Positions 36,197 to 44,196 of a stretch of 64,000 bases of DNA are shown here, one piece after another. The DNA lies in NCBI RefSeq assembly GCF_030316135.1, contig NZ_CP128185.1:4340001-4404000 (forward strand), in the 5' to 3' direction. Below the pieces are notes generated by a model. The model had not been told where the DNA came from and did no database searches. It saw nothing but the letters and a program-made list of their open reading frames with translations. Origin of the DNA: Aliiglaciecola sp. LCG003 (GTDB lineage Bacteria; Pseudomonadota; Gammaproteobacteria; Enterobacterales; Alteromonadaceae). Numbering within the stretch: the stretch's first letter is position 1; the number at the start of each line of letters is the position of its first letter. A program made the translations under genes and the position numbers.

Positions 36197-36478
36197 TTAT
36201 GGCTTTTTATCTTTGAAGTTGAACCATCTCGGTAGCCTTCCCATTATCACAACATAATAAGCAAACACGCCTAAAGCGCTAAAAATGATCCCACCGATAC
36301 CAGGATCTTTCCAGTTACCGAAAAATATCGCATGAAGTGAAAAGGCGATAATCAATAGAGTAGGAGAGGCAACAATACCAATCATTACCCTTACATTAGC
36401 CGGTAATTTTTTACGGGTTGGGTTAACTGGCTGATCAGGCTCGTTTTGTGGGTTGTCGAGATGCTCGGAGGTTTTCAT
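36197..36478 (-). CDS. Small membrane protein (93 aa), unknown
   Basis: I prefer ATG 36478 (MKTSEHLDNPQNEPDQ) over the upstream frame start. An acidic N-terminal tail is followed by two membrane helices (about residues 30-50 and 58-78). No recognised family. It is the left of two membrane genes, 98 bp apart on the same strand. Confidence 0.55.
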   Translation of the reverse strand: MKTSEHLDNPQNEPDQPVNPTRKKLPANVRVMIGIVASPTLLIIAFSLHAIFFGNWKDPGIGGIIFSALGVFAYYVVIMGRLPRWFNFKDKKP

Positions 36479-36576
36479 TGTGTCTCGCTGTAGTAAGAGG
36501 TGAACCAGCATAGTATAAGGTTGTGAAGCAATTCAACCTTTGCAACCGTTAAACCTGCTAGTACCCTATAAATTGG

Positions 36577-36984
36577 CTAGTCAGTAAGCTGTACTTCTAC
36601 TCTTTTACATTTGAAATAAAGATACCCACAAATCGCAATGCTAATGGGATATATCAGAGCCAACGTGGCTTCTGTTTGGCTGAAAAACACCGTGGAACTT
36701 AGCACGCCAAACGCGCCACATAGTAAATGAAGTTGGTAGTAGGAGATGCTTTGCTCGTAAGCCTCAGGAAACACCAGTTTCAGCACAATTTGGAATACTC
36801 CCCACACTCCCACTGCGCTGAGAATAAAGCCACCAGCCATAGCATAGCCATACAAGTTGCCAGCCGAAATCATCTTCATGCCAATATCAAACCCCGCTTT
36901 GATACCTAATATCCACAGTGCCATGATAAAGATAAAGCCTAACAGGGCTTCCAGTAAAAAGGTCCAACGTGTTCGTTTCTGCAT
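36577..36984 (-). CDS. Four-helix membrane protein (135 aa), unknown
   Basis: Four clear hydrophobic segments (about residues 10-30, 42-62, 78-98, 105-125) with a charged C-terminus. No recognised family. ATG start after a GAGAGC-like site. May share an operon with the small gene to its left. Confidence 0.6.
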   Translation of the reverse strand: MQKRTRWTFLLEALLGFIFIMALWILGIKAGFDIGMKMISAGNLYGYAMAGGFILSAVGVWGVFQIVLKLVFPEAYEQSISYYQLHLLCGAFGVLSSTVFFSQTEATLALIYPISIAICGYLYFKCKRVEVQLTD

Positions 36985-37042
36985 AATTTAGCTCTCTTTA
37001 TAGCAACGACTTTGTGTCTAGGTGTCAACCTACTGCCATATA

Positions 37043-37705
37043 TTAGTTAGTTTTATCTCGGGTGTATATGCGGTAGGAAACCGCCAACACCAGACAAATT
37101 GAGGCAGGCACCACCAATGCAAAAAACTGCAAAGAGTTAAATAACACAGCACCGCTTGTCCCACCGACAATAAAGCCCACTATGATCAGTAAAAATAGAA
37201 TTCCTTTGCGTTGGTCGAATAGCTCACCCCGTAACTTGGCGCCTAGCATAATACCTAAATCGGTGAAAATACCGGTTACGTGCGTAGTACGCACAATCGC
37301 ACCACTATAAGATGTAGCAAGGGCATTCTGTAACCCACAGGCTGCCGATGCAGCATAATGTCCTGCGGGTAAGCCATTGCTTAATAGATAATAAGACATG
37401 AGTAATAACAGCCCTTCAATTGCCAACAATGAATCATAATGACGGCCTAACTTCAACGAACTGCTAGACAATATAAAGCCAGACACCAATGCGCCCATCA
37501 AAAAGCTAATCAAAACACCAATCAGATGCAGTACATCGCTGGTGGATGCCCCCATGAGTCCTGTTCCAACGAGCGTCGCCGTTCCCGACAGATGGGAAAC
37601 AGATTGATGTTGAAAGCCAAGCAACCCAATGGCATTCACATTTCCGGCGATAAACGCCAGAATAAAAGCGCCGTATTCTACCCAGCGAGGTAATTTTGAA
37701 ACCAC
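37043..37705 (-). CDS. DUF1275 (YoaK) membrane protein
   Basis: 220 aa with a six- to seven-helix layout, AGNVNAIGLLGF and VSHLSGTATLVG at the N-terminus and RTTHVTGIFTDLGIMLGA motif, characteristic of the DUF1275 family (YoaK). The family's function is not established. Start is GTG at 37705. Confidence 0.85.
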   Translation of the reverse strand: MVSKLPRWVEYGAFILAFIAGNVNAIGLLGFQHQSVSHLSGTATLVGTGLMGASTSDVLHLIGVLISFLMGALVSGFILSSSSLKLGRHYDSLLAIEGLLLLMSYYLLSNGLPAGHYAASAACGLQNALATSYSGAIVRTTHVTGIFTDLGIMLGAKLRGELFDQRKGILFLLIIVGFIVGGTSGAVLFNSLQFFALVVPASICLVLAVSYRIYTRDKTN

Positions 37706-37824
37706 GACACCTCCTGATGGTGTTGTATGATTATGTTAGAAAAATCAAATTAGCAACTTGGATTAGATGCACACAGATCAACTTGAAGTGATAGTGCGCT
37801 TGTTAAAAGTCTTAACTTTATCGC

Positions 37825-38298
37825 CTATTGGCTTTGGCAGATTGACGCAAACACTCCATTCACTGCTTGGTGCAAATCAGCGGGACTTAATTCGATTTCC
37901 AAGCCCCGTCGTCCAGCACTGACATAAATGCTGGCAAACTGTTGAGCCGATTCATCGATAACCGTCTTGAGACGTTTTTTCTGCCCCAATGGACTAACAC
38001 CACCTAATACATAACCAGTGCTGCGTTCAACCGAAGCCGGGTCGGCCATTTCGGCTTTTTTAGCGTCACAGGCTTTGGCAATCAGTTTCATACTTAACTT
38101 TGAGGCTACCGGAATTATCCCTACAACCAACTCATTATTGTTCAAGCTGACCACCAAGGTTTTAAAGACTCGCTGGGGAGCCACGCCTAACTTTTCCGCC
38201 GCTTCCAAACCATAGGATTCACTGGCGCTGTCATGGCTATATTCGTGCACGGTATGGGCAATTTTTTGTTTAATGGCAAGGTTTATTGCGGGGGTCAT
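37825..38298 (-). CDS. ybaK: Cys-tRNA(Pro)/Cys-tRNA(Cys) deacylase YbaK
   Basis: 157 aa with the YbaK/EbsC fold: AEKLGVAPQRVFKTLVV, KAEMADPASVERSTGYVLGG and the conserved GGVSPLGQKK. It hydrolyses misacylated Cys-tRNA(Pro) in trans. The start lies 20-28 bases past the R'-like core of a possible old attC at 38318-38361, so it may be a relic cassette gene; this is only inference. Confidence 0.93.
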   Translation of the reverse strand: MTPAINLAIKQKIAHTVHEYSHDSASESYGLEAAEKLGVAPQRVFKTLVVSLNNNELVVGIIPVASKLSMKLIAKACDAKKAEMADPASVERSTGYVLGGVSPLGQKKRLKTVIDESAQQFASIYVSAGRRGLEIELSPADLHQAVNGVFASICQSQ

Positions 38299-38317
38299 TG
38301 CCGTGTCTCCTGTTGCA

Positions 38318-38361
38318 AGATAACGCTTCGGGCAGTTAAGAAAGCGAGATTAACGTTATAC
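38318..38361 (-). repeat. Possible degenerate attC between DUF1294 and ybaK
   Basis: On the minus strand GTATAAC...CGCTT...AAGCGTTATCT reads as R''-L''-L'-R'. The DUF1294 stop codon lies in the R''-like part, as in real cassettes. It is short (44 bp) and the arms pair weakly, so it could be chance. Confidence 0.3.
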
Positions 38362-38619
38362 GGCTACTAAATGCCAATAGTACCAGCCTAGGCCGCTACA
38401 ATTAAGCACCACTGTGCAGCAAAATACCAGCCTGAATGAGGTTTTTTTAGACTTGTGCCGTAACCAGTTTTGCGCCACTAGTGCACCAGGCCAGCCCCCC
38501 AGTAAGGCAAACAAATGCAAGGTACTTTCTTTGGTACGCCAGCGACCTTCTTGCGCGGCTGATTTATCGATTAAGTAAGCCAGAAACGTTACAAGACTTA
38601 TACCTATGTAACTTGCCAC
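38356..38619 (-). CDS. DUF1294 membrane protein, short form
   Basis: 87 aa. The DUF1294 core is visible: YLIDKSAAQEGRWRTKESTLHLFALLGGWPGALVAQ, with QNWLRHKSKKTSFRLVF. Start is GTG at 38619, inside the upstream 126-aa gene (56-bp overlap), so it could be an N-terminally shortened copy. Two membrane helices. Stop sits at the attC-like site. Confidence 0.7.
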   Translation of the reverse strand: MASYIGISLVTFLAYLIDKSAAQEGRWRTKESTLHLFALLGGWPGALVAQNWLRHKSKKTSFRLVFCCTVVLNCSGLGWYYWHLVAV

Positions 38620-38944
38620 CCGCGGCTCCCATCAAGCTAAATACACTGATGGTTTGAAGGCTATATACCAAGGGCGCATCGAATTTTGCAAATAGGAGTA
38701 TTGCTGGAGCAGCACACATTGAGCCACCCATCACAAAGTAAGACCATCCAAAAATGTGCGCTTTTTTGAAAGCAGCAAACAATGGAATGCCTACAATAGC
38801 CGCACAAGCGTAGGCAACCGGAACTCCGAGGATGAATATAAAGAGACCCGTTGGCAGTGATAATATGCTAATAATCCCTATTGGTACTGCCGGCGCAATG
38901 GCAAATGCCTTTGTAATCTCTTGCCAGTCTTTGGTCCAGTACAT
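38564..38944 (-). CDS. Membrane protein (126 aa), unknown
   Basis: ATG at 38944 gives four hydrophobic segments with small polar loops; ends KLHRYKSCNVSGLLNR, which is only the other frame of the DUF1294 start. The last 20 residues therefore may be a chance extension of a gene truncated at a fusion point. No family. Confidence 0.5.
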   Translation of the reverse strand: MYWTKDWQEITKAFAIAPAVPIGIISILSLPTGLFIFILGVPVAYACAAIVGIPLFAAFKKAHIFGWSYFVMGGSMCAAPAILLFAKFDAPLVYSLQTISVFSLMGAAGGKLHRYKSCNVSGLLNR

Positions 38945-39030
38945 ATTTGATTTTCACCTATTATTGGCCGCACGCCACTCTCTCGATAGGTCCTCTATCT
39001 CGGAACTAGGATATGTAGCACTGAATTCTA

Positions 39031-39750
39031 TCAGTAAATCCAAGGAATCAACCGGTAGCGCACGCGACGTGCATAGTCTCGATAGCCCGGTAACTCTTCG
39101 TGTAAAGTCTGGTCTTCAAGGGCGGTTCTAATCACTGTGATAATTAATGCTACCACCGTAGGAATCAGGGTCCAAACCGAGCCCAGGGCAAGAACGATTC
39201 CGAACAGTGCAACAACATTTCCGGCATAACCCGGATGCCGCACAAACTGGTATGGACCACTGTCGCACACCACATGCCCTCTATCCGTCTGAATGCGCAC
39301 CACGCTGGAAAAAAAGCGGTTCTCTGCCAGAGCCCAAACAGCATAAGCGTATCCGAGCGAGATTAAAATAAAGCCAATCACCATGAGCCATAGCGGAAAT
39401 TCGGGGGACCAGTTATAGCGATGATCCAGCCCTGCAACAATGACCATAGGAAACCCGATACTCACCGCCATCAGTGGAGCAAGCACTTTGTCCCAGGCTT
39501 TTGCACTTTGGATATTTTCAATATTTTGTCTTTCGGCTGTTAATCCTGGGTGACGCTGCTCCGCCCACACACGCCCACCTATACCAGCAGCCAAAATCAG
39601 CAAGGAATATGACCACGCCTGCCACCAGCAGACATCTCCACCGCATATGAATAAGATCAGCGGAATTAAGCAATACACGCCTACCAATCTGATCCACTGG
39701 CGAAGGGATACCGTTTGAGCTGCATCTTGATTAATCGTCTTTGCTGACAT
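39031..39750 (-). CDS. Isoprenylcysteine methyltransferase-family (ICMT/PEMT) protein
   Basis: 239 aa from ATG 39750, chosen because GAGGAAT lies directly before it. It is polytopic, with the C-terminal motif GPYQFVRHPGYAGNVVALFG and EDQTLHEELPGYRDYARRV of ICMT/PEMT methyltransferases, which bind SAM in the membrane. Substrate in bacteria usually unknown. The neighbours are hypothetical genes on the same strand. Confidence 0.85.
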   Translation of the reverse strand: MSAKTINQDAAQTVSLRQWIRLVGVYCLIPLILFICGGDVCWWQAWSYSLLILAAGIGGRVWAEQRHPGLTAERQNIENIQSAKAWDKVLAPLMAVSIGFPMVIVAGLDHRYNWSPEFPLWLMVIGFILISLGYAYAVWALAENRFFSSVVRIQTDRGHVVCDSGPYQFVRHPGYAGNVVALFGIVLALGSVWTLIPTVVALIITVIRTALEDQTLHEELPGYRDYARRVRYRLIPWIY

Positions 39751-39846
39751 GTTATTCCTCAAAATAAAATGAATTTGAGAGCGCGCCCAAAGGGTAATCT
39801 ATTCAGCACCAGCTGTAGAGGAGCATCCACAATTTACACATCATTT

Positions 39847-40185
39847 TCAATCATACCACCATGCTGATTTTTCCATAAACGAGCAAAACTCTTTCTTCCT
39901 AAAATCTTTATCCGCTGCTGCAGCATCAAGCGCATTCTTTTTGAGAATAAACCCTGTGACTAATTTTTGTGCGTTGTAAACATTGAACGAACTATATGAA
40001 GTGATAGACCCGTCAATAATTCCAGCTAATAATTTTGTAGCCGATTCAGCTCTTTCTTTAGTGAAATCAGACTCCAAAATTCTCATATCTTCAGCTACAT
40101 TTTTATTTATAGGGCACATATTTGGCTCTGTCGCTAATACCCAATTAGAGAAGAGCAAAATTAAAATTTTCACGTAATACTTCAA
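39847..40185 (-). CDS. Small exported protein (112 aa), unknown
   Basis: I start at TTG 40185, six bases after AGAGG, since the next residues (KYYVKILILLFSNWVLA|TEPN) form a good signal peptide; the GTG-based longer frame would bury it. The mature part has cysteines in NMCPIN and KEFCSFM, suggesting a periplasmic disulfide. No recognised family. Confidence 0.55.
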   Translation of the reverse strand: MKYYVKILILLFSNWVLATEPNMCPINKNVAEDMRILESDFTKERAESATKLLAGIIDGSITSYSSFNVYNAQKLVTGFILKKNALDAAAADKDFRKKEFCSFMEKSAWWYD

Positions 40186-40281
40186 TTTAACCTCTAAGAT
40201 GTTTTGCGCCTGTTTGGGCCGGTAGAGTAATACGGAAGCTACCACAGCACGGACTTTTTATGTGAATGAATGACCGCTTTA

Positions 40282-40884
40282 CTAGCTTTCTTGTCGATGC
40301 ACGATGACTCCACACACAAAAGGGTGTACGTACAAGCTTCGCTTAAACTCACCACTTGACATCATAGTAATGTCTGCTGCTGATGCCCCACTATTAATTA
40401 AGTAATCGGCAACCGTTCTGGCTCTGCTCATGCCAATAGTAGCGGAGTAATTTTCTGAATGACCAGGATCACCATATCCGGTTAGTAATAATTTTCCGAA
40501 TGCCATTGATTCAAGTTTAAGCTTGATATTCTCTTTAGCTACACTAGGTAGCGCATTGGAAAATATTGAGGTGCTATCGTTTTCAAAGTAAATACAGCCT
40601 CTTTCTATACCCCCTACCATTTCAATTTTATTTTCCCAGACTAAGCCAGACTGGACATTTTCATTGTTAGAGTTGAGCTTATCACTTTGATTAAAACCAC
40701 CTAAATAAGATCCAAAAGCCCCGACGGATATCACGACAACTTCTACAACAAGCGCCTTAAAGAGTATCTTTCCGTGATCAGGATCCGGTAACTGATATAT
40801 TCCTGAAACATGTAAAAGGCTAAGAAATGCGGTAAGTATGAAAACAATTACACAAGCCCAAATTATAGTGACTAATGGATCCAC
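40282..40884 (-). CDS. OmpA-like domain protein with N-terminal membrane helices
   Basis: 200 aa. Two N-terminal hydrophobic helices (about 8-28 and 42-62) precede an OmpA_C-like domain: IYFENDSTSI, LLTGYGDPGHSENYSATIGMSRARTVADYL, then ITMMSSGEF. Such domains bind peptidoglycan (D and R residues present in the usual places, DPG...SRAR). It lies 36 bp upstream of the exported protein gene and may be co-transcribed with it. Confidence 0.7.
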   Translation of the reverse strand: MDPLVTIIWACVIVFILTAFLSLLHVSGIYQLPDPDHGKILFKALVVEVVVISVGAFGSYLGGFNQSDKLNSNNENVQSGLVWENKIEMVGGIERGCIYFENDSTSIFSNALPSVAKENIKLKLESMAFGKLLLTGYGDPGHSENYSATIGMSRARTVADYLINSGASAADITMMSSGEFKRSLYVHPFVCGVIVHRQES

Positions 40885-40965
40885 TTTTGCCTCTCTTATT
40901 AAGCCAACAATTAAAAATGACTATACGAAACAGCTTACTTGGTTTTATCTTAGTTTAGCGGCTTT

Positions 40966-41439
40966 TCATAACCTACTAGGCACATATTTACAGCAATTTT
41001 GGACTGCTAATATGCCCTGTTCATAGTTATTAAGCGTTATATCATGAGTACTGTAGACTACCCCTCCCACGCCAGCTATATGAGTATCACCGCCAAACTC
41101 GACAAAGTAATACTTTCCAGCCTCAATATTGAGATTAATCGTCTTGCCTGGAGTCAAAGCTAATAAAGGCCATTTCATCTTAATTTCGTAATCACCTGGT
41201 GTGAGGTACGACCATGAAAATGCATTATTAGGGAGACTCGCAAACTCTTTGTCATTAACTTGGCTGGTTACAGTGTAAATTAATGGTGGAACAGTTTTTC
41301 TATAAAGAACTAATACTGCCTTATCAGCATCTGGAGTGCCGACATGTGCATCAGCATAACTGGGGGCAAATCGTGATGGCTGTGCGCACCCCGCTAATAA
41401 AAAAAGAACAAAAGTGATACGACTAACCATTTTTTTCAT
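40966..41439 (-). CDS. DUF2846-type lipoprotein (157 aa)
   Basis: ATG 41439. A 17-residue signal ends LLAGC, so the protein is lipidated. The mature part reads YRKTVPP, then SWSYLTPGDYEIKMKWP and GKYYFVEFGG, a DUF2846 beta-sandwich. No function known. It begins just right of the OmpA-like gene (81-bp gap, no attC visible). Confidence 0.7.
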   Translation of the reverse strand: MKKMVSRITFVLFLLAGCAQPSRFAPSYADAHVGTPDADKAVLVLYRKTVPPLIYTVTSQVNDKEFASLPNNAFSWSYLTPGDYEIKMKWPLLALTPGKTINLNIEAGKYYFVEFGGDTHIAGVGGVVYSTHDITLNNYEQGILAVQNCCKYVPSRL

Positions 41440-41573
41440 TTTAAAAGGCTCTTAATAACTGAAACGACTTGTTGGGTAACTTTATGCAGCACGAGCTATG
41501 GAAGCGAGTGTGGGTCAGTAGCATTTGCTTGTTATATTTACTCTTAATTGACACAAACGAATTACCACTTTTC

Positions 41574-41846
41574 TTAATCATCCTTGTTAGTGTCCTTCAG
41601 CAAATTTCGAGCCCGCCTTTGCGAGCTAACATCCTGAATAACTATGTAAATGTTATAAATAGTCAGTAGAAAGCAGACTCCTGCGATAAGGGCAGTAGAC
41701 ACGAATAGAACCAGTGTTTCATCGTAGGTAAAGTATGCAAAACCGGCACAAATAAGGCCAATAAATAACTCTATGAAACTAGCTTCAATATTGGTCCTAA
41801 CATTAGTCTTTATCGGTTGTGCATGGTGATTAAGTTTGACAGACAT
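41574..41846 (-). CDS. Two-helix membrane protein (90 aa), likely integron cassette gene
   Basis: ATG 41846 after GGAAGGAAC. Two membrane helices (about 26-46 and 50-72) and charged ends (SSQRRARNLLKDTNKDD). It starts 41 bp past an attC-like site (41887-41931), as cassette genes do. No family. Confidence 0.6.
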   Translation of the reverse strand: MSVKLNHHAQPIKTNVRTNIEASFIELFIGLICAGFAYFTYDETLVLFVSTALIAGVCFLLTIYNIYIVIQDVSSQRRARNLLKDTNKDD

Positions 41847-41886
41847 TTAGGTTCCTTCCATGTAAACATAATACTTTGAATATGGG

Positions 41887-41931
41887 CAAATACGAGTACT
41901 TTGGCCAAAGGCCAGCAAGTATTTGTTATAT
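41887..41931 (-). repeat. attC-like site after the 38-aa ORF (degenerate)
   Basis: Minus strand: ATATAACAAATAC ... GTATTTGCCC with perfect CAAATAC/GTATTTG arms. The 38-aa ORF stops inside the R''-like ATATAAC. The R' core is decayed (no GTTRRRY), so recombination may be weak. Confidence 0.5.
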
Positions 41932-42042
41932 GTCGTTTTTCCACGGTAATTGCAAAGAAAGCAATGATGTAGTCACAAAGGTAACCAAAGACATCCCCTT
42001 GATAAACCTAAAGCTTAACTCTTTTGGCAAAAAATGCTCCAT
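41926..42042 (-). CDS. Cassette ORF of 38 aa (MEHFLPKELS...)
   Basis: Starts ATG 42042, 11 bases past the GTTATGT core of the attC at 42053-42151; ends TAA inside the next attC-like R''. This is the standard cassette layout and the reason to call such a short frame. The product ends in a hydrophobic SLVTFVTTSLLSLQLPW stretch. No family. Could be a fossil. Confidence 0.45.
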   Translation of the reverse strand: MEHFLPKELSFRFIKGMSLVTFVTTSLLSLQLPWKNDI

Positions 42043-42052
42043 TTGCAAAGAC

Positions 42053-42151
42053 ACATAACGCCCGTATTTTCCGAGCAACATTGCTGGCTATACTTGGCGA
42101 AAATAAGCAGCCGTCAGCAAGAAATAGCCACTGAAAATTGGCGTGTTGTGG
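42053..42151 (-). repeat. attC site (VCR-like, ~99 bp)
   Basis: Minus strand: CCACAAC (R''), ACGCCAATTTTC (L''-side) ... GAAAATACGGGCGTTATGT (L'-R'). The core GCGTTATGT resembles the Vibrio cholerae repeat end GCGTTATGC. Internal GGCTAT/ATAGCC pairing extends the palindrome. Best-preserved attC besides the one at 48298-48363. It follows the DUF3303 stop by 6 bp. Confidence 0.75.
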
Positions 42152-42156
42152 ATAAA

Positions 42157-42393
42157 TTAGTCCAGCGGTACTAATTCAAAATCAACGAAATCATCCCACT
42201 TTTTAAACCACTCGTAAAATAGTTCAATGTCGTTTGATTCCATGAGCTGATAACACACATTAAGTTCTTTATTCACCCAAGAGTTTAAATAATGTAGCCC
42301 ATCGGGAAACATGCGCCCATTAGAGTTATATCTTTCATAATTGGCCTCAATGCAACCATCCTTGAACTTTTCTACAACCATATACTTTTTCAA
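42157..42393 (-). CDS. DUF3303 family protein (78 aa), integron cassette gene
   Basis: The sequence follows DUF3303 closely: YMVVEKFKDGCIEANYERYN, then NGRMFPDGLHYLNSW and CYQLMESND, then a WDDFVDFELVPLD end. Start is TTG at 42393 giving MKKYMVVE, matching the family's MKYMVIE; ATG 42381 is the alternative. These small proteins are alpha-beta barrel-like, of unknown role and frequent in integron arrays. Stop adjoins the attC. The upstream border is the core at 42441-42449. Confidence 0.85.
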   Translation of the reverse strand: MKKYMVVEKFKDGCIEANYERYNSNGRMFPDGLHYLNSWVNKELNVCYQLMESNDIELFYEWFKKWDDFVDFELVPLD

Positions 42394-42440
42394 ATCGATA
42401 CTTCCCTAGGAAACTAAACTTGGACTCTATCCGTTTTACA

Positions 42441-42587
42441 CACTAACGCTTCAATTTGTGGCGTTTGTAAGCGCTTTGGTACGCAGTACCAGCAGTAACT
42501 TTCCCAAGCCAACTTGCCGGCTAAACAATATTGGTTTATTTAATGCCATGACTAAATTAAAACTGCAATTGATATGTGCGTTACAAC
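42441..42587 (-). repeat. Possible large attC before DUF3303
   Basis: Minus strand: R'' TTGTAACGC with TCAATT and, 120 bp on, CAAATTGAAGCGTTAGTG (L'-R'). TAACGC/GCGTTA and TCAATT/AATTGA pair. 147 bp, VCR-sized. An internal GGTAC-GCA-GTACC hairpin is present. R'' deviates from consensus. Confidence 0.4.
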
Positions 42588-42670
42588 AATTGAAATAACC
42601 CCAAATCATACATAACGTTTAGTGGTCCTCTGATGACTTTGGATATTGACAACAAATCACTACTTTCAGT

Positions 42671-42704
42671 GGATTAAGTCCGTAATAGAATACGGATTTA
42701 ATCC
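42671..42704. promoter_or_regulatory. Long inverted repeat upstream of the AraC-type gene
   Basis: GGATTAAgTCCGTA-ATAGAA-TACGGAtTTAATCC: 13 paired bases per arm with one G-T pair. No T-run follows. It lies 250 bp before the AraC start; operator or attC loop are both possible. Confidence 0.4.
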
Positions 42705-42955
42705 ATTTATCCAGCTTGACACCTGTGTACGAACTCGGACATTGCCAATAAAGTCAGTAAGTTATCACACCCTTTCTCCGGTATCCGCAAAATAATACGC
42801 CTTTTATCCACCTATCTGGCTGACAAACGAGATGCATCCACAACATCCTGCAACATGGCTACCCCAGCAATTCTGGTGTTTATCTTGGCTGTCCTTCTAA
42901 TTCATTAATAGATAAACTCACACATCTTATATTCTGATAAAACACAAAAATAACT

Positions 42956-44056
42956 ATGTCTCAAGTTCAGACTGTCATACTGGCCATTGGTGGGCTTCAG
43001 GGCTTTCTTCTATTCACACTGCTGGTGAGTGATAAGCGGGTTAACTACGCCAGTAAATTACTGGGTCTACAATGTCTGTTTATAGCGACTACTTTCTTAC
43101 TGCCGCTAATTGTTGCCGGCGGTGATAGCAAATTTACCTGGCTGATTGGCTTCTTAGTATTTCTCCCCGCCTGTTACGGCGCGCTGACCTACTTATATTG
43201 TCGAGCAGCCATTACCGGCTTGCCGCTCAAATATAGTGACACTGTCCATCTACTTCCCTTAGCAATTTGCTACCTACTCAATTATGACATTCTGTTCTCC
43301 CCCGAAAAGGCGTTGAACTTTGTCAGAATGGCCGATATCACACTGTTTAGACACACCCTCACTAAAGCTATTTTTTACGGCCAAGTTGTGGTTTACACGG
43401 CGCTGTTGATGCGAATGGTCAGCTACTACCAAACTAACGCTAAGCAAACGCATTCATCTTACAACCCAGATATTTTTAAGTGGTTATGGAGTCTGATTGC
43501 TTTCATAGTTTCAATTTGGGCCTTAAAAGTAGTATTTTACTTTATTTACCGGTCGCCAATTCTAGATATACTGGCCGACTGTCTATTGGCGGTAATGGTT
43601 TATTTTATTGCAATTGTGCAATGGCGTAACCCAAGCCTGTTTCAGATTCAGCAAATTACAACGCAACAGGAGCAACCAACGCCTGCCGCCAGCAAACACC
43701 TATCGGATGGCTTATTAGATCAAGATACACGGGCAGAAATTTTGCGATCGACGCAACACCAAGTCAAACAACAGGCTTTGTATCGAAATAGTGAGCTAAC
43801 GCTTGCAACACTCGCCGACAAAGTTGGGGTCAGTGTGCATCACCTATCAGAGACGCTGAACCAACATGGAGGGAAGAACTTCAATCAATTCATTAACGAA
43901 TATCGGGTAGCTGAGGTTTGTCAACAACTCGACCAAAAAAGCGATCAAAAATTGATTGATCTGGCGCTAGCCGCCGGCTTCTCATCAAAAAGCAGTTTCA
44001 ATGCCATATTTAAAAAGCTCACCGGACAAACCCCAAGCCTGTACCGACGCCAATAG
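42956..44056 (+). CDS. Membrane-bound AraC-family regulator
   Basis: 366 aa. Seven hydrophobic helices fill about residues 1-225, followed by a linker and a C-terminal AraC-type double HTH: LTLATLADKVGVSVHHLSET, then AAGFSSKSSFNAIFKKLTGQ and TPSLYRR. This 7TM-HTH form is known in marine bacteria as a membrane-tethered regulator. It precedes the amidohydrolase by 140 bp on the same strand and probably controls it. Unlike flanking genes, these two read against the integron array. Confidence 0.85.
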   Translation: MSQVQTVILAIGGLQGFLLFTLLVSDKRVNYASKLLGLQCLFIATTFLLPLIVAGGDSKFTWLIGFLVFLPACYGALTYLYCRAAITGLPLKYSDTVHLLPLAICYLLNYDILFSPEKALNFVRMADITLFRHTLTKAIFYGQVVVYTALLMRMVSYYQTNAKQTHSSYNPDIFKWLWSLIAFIVSIWALKVVFYFIYRSPILDILADCLLAVMVYFIAIVQWRNPSLFQIQQITTQQEQPTPAASKHLSDGLLDQDTRAEILRSTQHQVKQQALYRNSELTLATLADKVGVSVHHLSETLNQHGGKNFNQFINEYRVAEVCQQLDQKSDQKLIDLALAAGFSSKSSFNAIFKKLTGQTPSLYRRQ

Positions 44057-44196
44057 CCGCACCCTGAAGGCGCGGTCAATTTAGACACTAGACTGGTGTA
44101 GAAATACAATATTGGACGTCTAATCTTATAAAGCGGGACGCACCTACCTCTCCTGAGTGTTGAAATAGGGCCATTAATCACAAATGGAACCTACCC

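Larger units (their letters stand above)
42394..42955. other. Gene-free segment with attC-like and palindromic DNA
   Basis: Holds the attC-like 42441-42587, an additional GTTATGT core at 42610-42616, the inverted repeat 42671-42704 and the divergent promoter region of the AraC gene. No credible ORF. Confidence 0.45.

Noticed and set aside
41452-41550. Further attC after the 90-aa membrane-protein gene
   Set aside because: ATATAACAAGC resembles R'' but no convincing L/R' partner was found on reading; only 4-bp pairings. Left out of the features.
41876-42058. Plus-strand ORF of 60 aa
   Set aside because: It runs across an attC-like palindrome and against the cassette direction; the 38-aa minus ORF explains the segment better.
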